Source: Sphingopyxis sp.
GTDB lineage: Bacteria; Pseudomonadota; Alphaproteobacteria; Sphingomonadales; Sphingomonadaceae
NCBI GenBank assembly: GCA_012035435.1
Contig: JAAUPH010000085.1
Span: 1 to 8,591 of the forward strand
Reading direction: 5' to 3'
DNA: 8,591 bases
In this document: one piece after another, positions 6,428 through 8,591 of the stretch
How positions within the stretch are numbered: position 1 is the stretch's first letter
Layout: each line of letters opens with the position of its first letter
Notes under the pieces: model-generated
The model's database searches: none
What the model was told of the DNA's origin: nothing
Seen by the model: only the letters and a program-made list of their open reading frames with translations
Made by a program: the position numbers and the translations under genes

Positions 6428-7168
6428 ATGTCCTCCTCTCCAGAAACGGTCAGCTTCGGCTATACCGACGTCACCCCGTCCGAAAAGACCGAGCGCGTCG
6501 GCGCGGTTTTTTCCAGCGTTGCGCGCAATTATGACCGGATGAACGATGCCATGTCGGCGGGCCTCCACCGCCGCTGGAAAGACCGCTTCGTCCGCCGCGT
6601 CAAACCGCGCAGCGGGGAGACCATTCTCGACATGGCGGGAGGGACCGGTGACATCGCCTTTCGCATGGAGCCTTCGGGGGCAAGCATTACCGTTGCCGAC
6701 ATCAACCCCGACATGCTGGGCGTCGGCATGGACCGCGCCGCTGCGCGCGGGATCGATTCGCTCGTGTGGAGTGAGCAAAATGCCGAGACACTGTCGTTCC
6801 CGGACGCCTTCTTCGACGCCTATACCATCGCCTTTGGCATCCGGAATGTCACCCACATCGACCGCGCGCTGGCCGAGGCGCACCGCGTGCTGCGCTATGG
6901 CGGGCGATTCTATTGCCTGGAGTTTTCGACCAACCAATGGCCCGGCTTTGCGCAAGCCTATGACGCTTATTCGCACCGCGTGGTCCCAAAGCTTGGCGAA
7001 CTGATCGCGGGCGATGCGGAAAGCTATCGCTACCTCATCGAATCGATCCGCCGCTTCCCCAAGATGGACGATTTTGCAGGCATGATCCGCGCGGCAGGCT
7101 TTGCACAGGTCAAGGTCGAACCGATCATGGGCGGCCTCGTCGCCATCCACAGCGGGTGGAAGGTGTGA
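6428..7168 (+). CDS. ubiE: Demethylubiquinone / demethylmenaquinone C-methyltransferase UbiE
   Basis: UbiE is the SAM-dependent C-methyltransferase of ubiquinone (and, where present, menaquinone) biosynthesis. The 246-residue product shows the family landmarks in order: VFSSVARNYDRMNDAMSAGLHRRWK (27-51, UbiE/COQ5 signature region), the SAM-binding loop ILDMAGGTGDIAF (66-78), VADINPDML (89-97), FGIRNVTHIDRALAEAHRVLRYGGRFYCLEFS (136-167, second signature), and a C-terminus ending GLVAIHSGWKV as expected. Length is normal. The ATG at 6428 has only a weak AGG upstream. The TGA overlaps the likely ubiB start (GTGA, 7165-7168), indicating translational coupling in a ubiE-ubiB operon. In this order the menaquinone branch is probably absent, so ubiquinone is the likely product. 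Confidence 0.97.
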   Translation: MSSSPETVSFGYTDVTPSEKTERVGAVFSSVARNYDRMNDAMSAGLHRRWKDRFVRRVKPRSGETILDMAGGTGDIAFRMEPSGASITVADINPDMLGVGMDRAAARGIDSLVWSEQNAETLSFPDAFFDAYTIAFGIRNVTHIDRALAEAHRVLRYGGRFYCLEFSTNQWPGFAQAYDAYSHRVVPKLGELIAGDAESYRYLIESIRRFPKMDDFAGMIRAAGFAQVKVEPIMGGLVAIHSGWKV

Positions 7169-8591
7169 CACAACCCGCAACGCATATTTTCCGGCTGCTG
7201 CGCTGGGGGCGTATCCTTGCGCGCCATGGGGCGCTGCGAGGGATAGAGGCGTCACCGACCACGCCGCCGGGCGTCAAGCGGCTGTGCCGGATCGCACGTT
7301 TCGGCACGCGCCAGCCGCGCATTCCGGATTATGCCGCCGCCTTTCAGGCGATTGGCCCGGCAGCGGTCAAGCTTGGCCAGACGCTCGCCACCCGCCCCGA
7401 TCTGGTCGGCGAGGAAGCCGCGCGCAATCTGCTGACGCTGCAGGATGCGCTCGCCCCGCTGCCCTTTGCCGCGATTCGCGCCGAGCTTGACCAAGCGCTG
7501 CCCGGCCCGGTCGATGCGCTTTTCAGCCATATTGACCCCGAACCCGTCGGATCGGCGTCGATCGCGCAGGTCCATAAGGGCACAACGAGCGACGGGCGCA
7601 GCGTGGCGATCAAGGTCCGCCGTCCCGGCATCGACAAGCAATTTGCGCGCGACATCGATACGTATGAATGGGCCGCCGCGCATCTGGAGGCATTGGGGGG
7701 TGAGGCGAGCCGCCTGCGCCCGCGCCTCGTCATCGCCAATTTCAAACGCTGGACGCTGCGCGAACTCGACTTTCGCCGCGAAGCTGCCTCAGCGAGCGAG
7801 CTTGCTGAGGCGATGGCCAGCGATGCGCATTATCATGTCCCCGCGATTGACTGGGACCGCACCTCAGGCCGCGTGCTGACGCTCGAATGGCTCGATGGGA
7901 CCAAGATTTCGGACCGCGACAAGCTCGTCGCTGCGGGCCATGACCTGCCGGCTATTGCCGGCAATCTGGTCCACAGCTTCCTGCGTCAGGCAATTGCCGA
8001 GGGCTTTTTCCACGCCGACATGCATCAGGGAAATTTGTTCGTGCTGGCCGATGGCCGGGTCGCGGTGGTCGATTTCGGGATCATGGGGCGCATCAACCGC
8101 AAGGCACGCTTCTGGCTTGCCGAGATTCTCTATGGCCTCACCACCGGCAATTACAAACGCGTGGCCGAGATTCATTTTGAGGCGCAATATGTCCCCGCGC
8201 ACCACAATGTCGATGAATTCGCCACGGCTCTCCGCGCGTGGGTGAGCCGATGCGCGGTAAGCCGGTAAGTGAGCTGTCGGTCGGGCAAATGCTCGACGGC
8301 CTGTTCGCCATTACCCGCGATTTCGACATGCAAACGCAGCCGCACCTCTTGCTGCTCCAAAAGACGATGGTGATGGTCGAGGGGGTGGCGACCGCGCTCA
8401 ACCCCGGCATCAATATGTGGGACACCTCGGCGCCCTATGTCCGCGAATGGATCCGCGACGAACTGGGGCCAGAGGCGGCGCTGGCCGATGGTTTGCGCGA
8501 ACAGGTGAACACGCTCGCGCTGATCCCTGACATCATCCGCCGCCTCGACGATCAGCTCCCCCCGCAAAGGCGGCGCGCCGCCCGCGCCGCC
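7165..8591 (+). CDS. ubiB: UbiB (ABC1/ADCK) family ubiquinone-biosynthesis ATPase/kinase-like protein, frameshifted and 3'-partial
   Basis: UbiB is an atypical protein-kinase-like ATPase that supports ubiquinone biosynthesis at the inner membrane. From the GTG at 7165 (GTGA overlap with the ubiE stop; GTG at 7156 is an alternative) the motifs are: KLGQ (69-72, the family KxGQ motif), the Ala-rich loop GSASIAQVH (129-137), the VAIK lysine (150), LDFRREA (about 201-207), the catalytic loop HADMHQGN (283-290) and DFG (303-305). The frame breaks after residue 358: GCGTGGGTG at 8236-8244 lacks one G. Restoring it gives LRAVGEPMRGKPVSELSVGQMLDG and an open frame of 117 more codons to the window edge. 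Without it translation ends at 8268 after a few nonsense residues. About 476 residues are visible of an expected 510-550; the C-terminal membrane helices lie beyond the window. Downstream similarity is intact, so a sequencing error is the likeliest cause. Confidence 0.93.

Overview
The window (8.6 kb, GC-rich, about 64% by impression) reads as chromosomal DNA of an alphaproteobacterium, most likely of the order Sphingomonadales. The gene order dnaA - rpsT - mutM diverging from ubiE - ubiB is a conserved alphaproteobacterial block, and murJ - trpS beside a DUF4136-type lipoprotein fits sphingomonads. The taxonomic call rests on protein character and gene order, not on a database search.

Layout, left to right. 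Positions 1-330 hold the tail of an unidentified plus-strand gene and a broken C-terminal remnant of an unidentified minus-strand gene. Around 330-380 the sequence changes abruptly into murJ (lipid II flippase), which lacks roughly its first 150-170 residues. trpS (tryptophanyl-tRNA synthetase) follows 11 bp after murJ on the plus strand, then a small envelope lipoprotein. Converging on the lipoprotein from the other strand are dnaA, rpsT and mutM. mutM is divergent from ubiE and ubiB, two ubiquinone-biosynthesis genes with a 4-base stop/start overlap; ubiB runs off the right end.

The regulatory interest is in 4667-5149: a strong rpsT terminator, a good sigma70-type dnaA promoter (TTGACG-N18-TATAAC), a dnaA leader of about 300 nt with two potential hairpins, and four GANTC (CcrM-type) sites.

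Two normally indispensable genes carry single-base indels that split their frames: trpS (extra G in a 5-G run at 2177-2181) and ubiB (missing G at about 8238/8239). With the frame-broken left remnant and the 5'-truncated murJ, this points first to sequencing or assembly error (indels plus a possible chimeric join near 330-380) and only second to true gene decay. I see no rRNA, tRNA, CRISPR array, insertion sequence, phage gene or defence system. This is essentially a housekeeping region and I found no convincing undescribed system in it.
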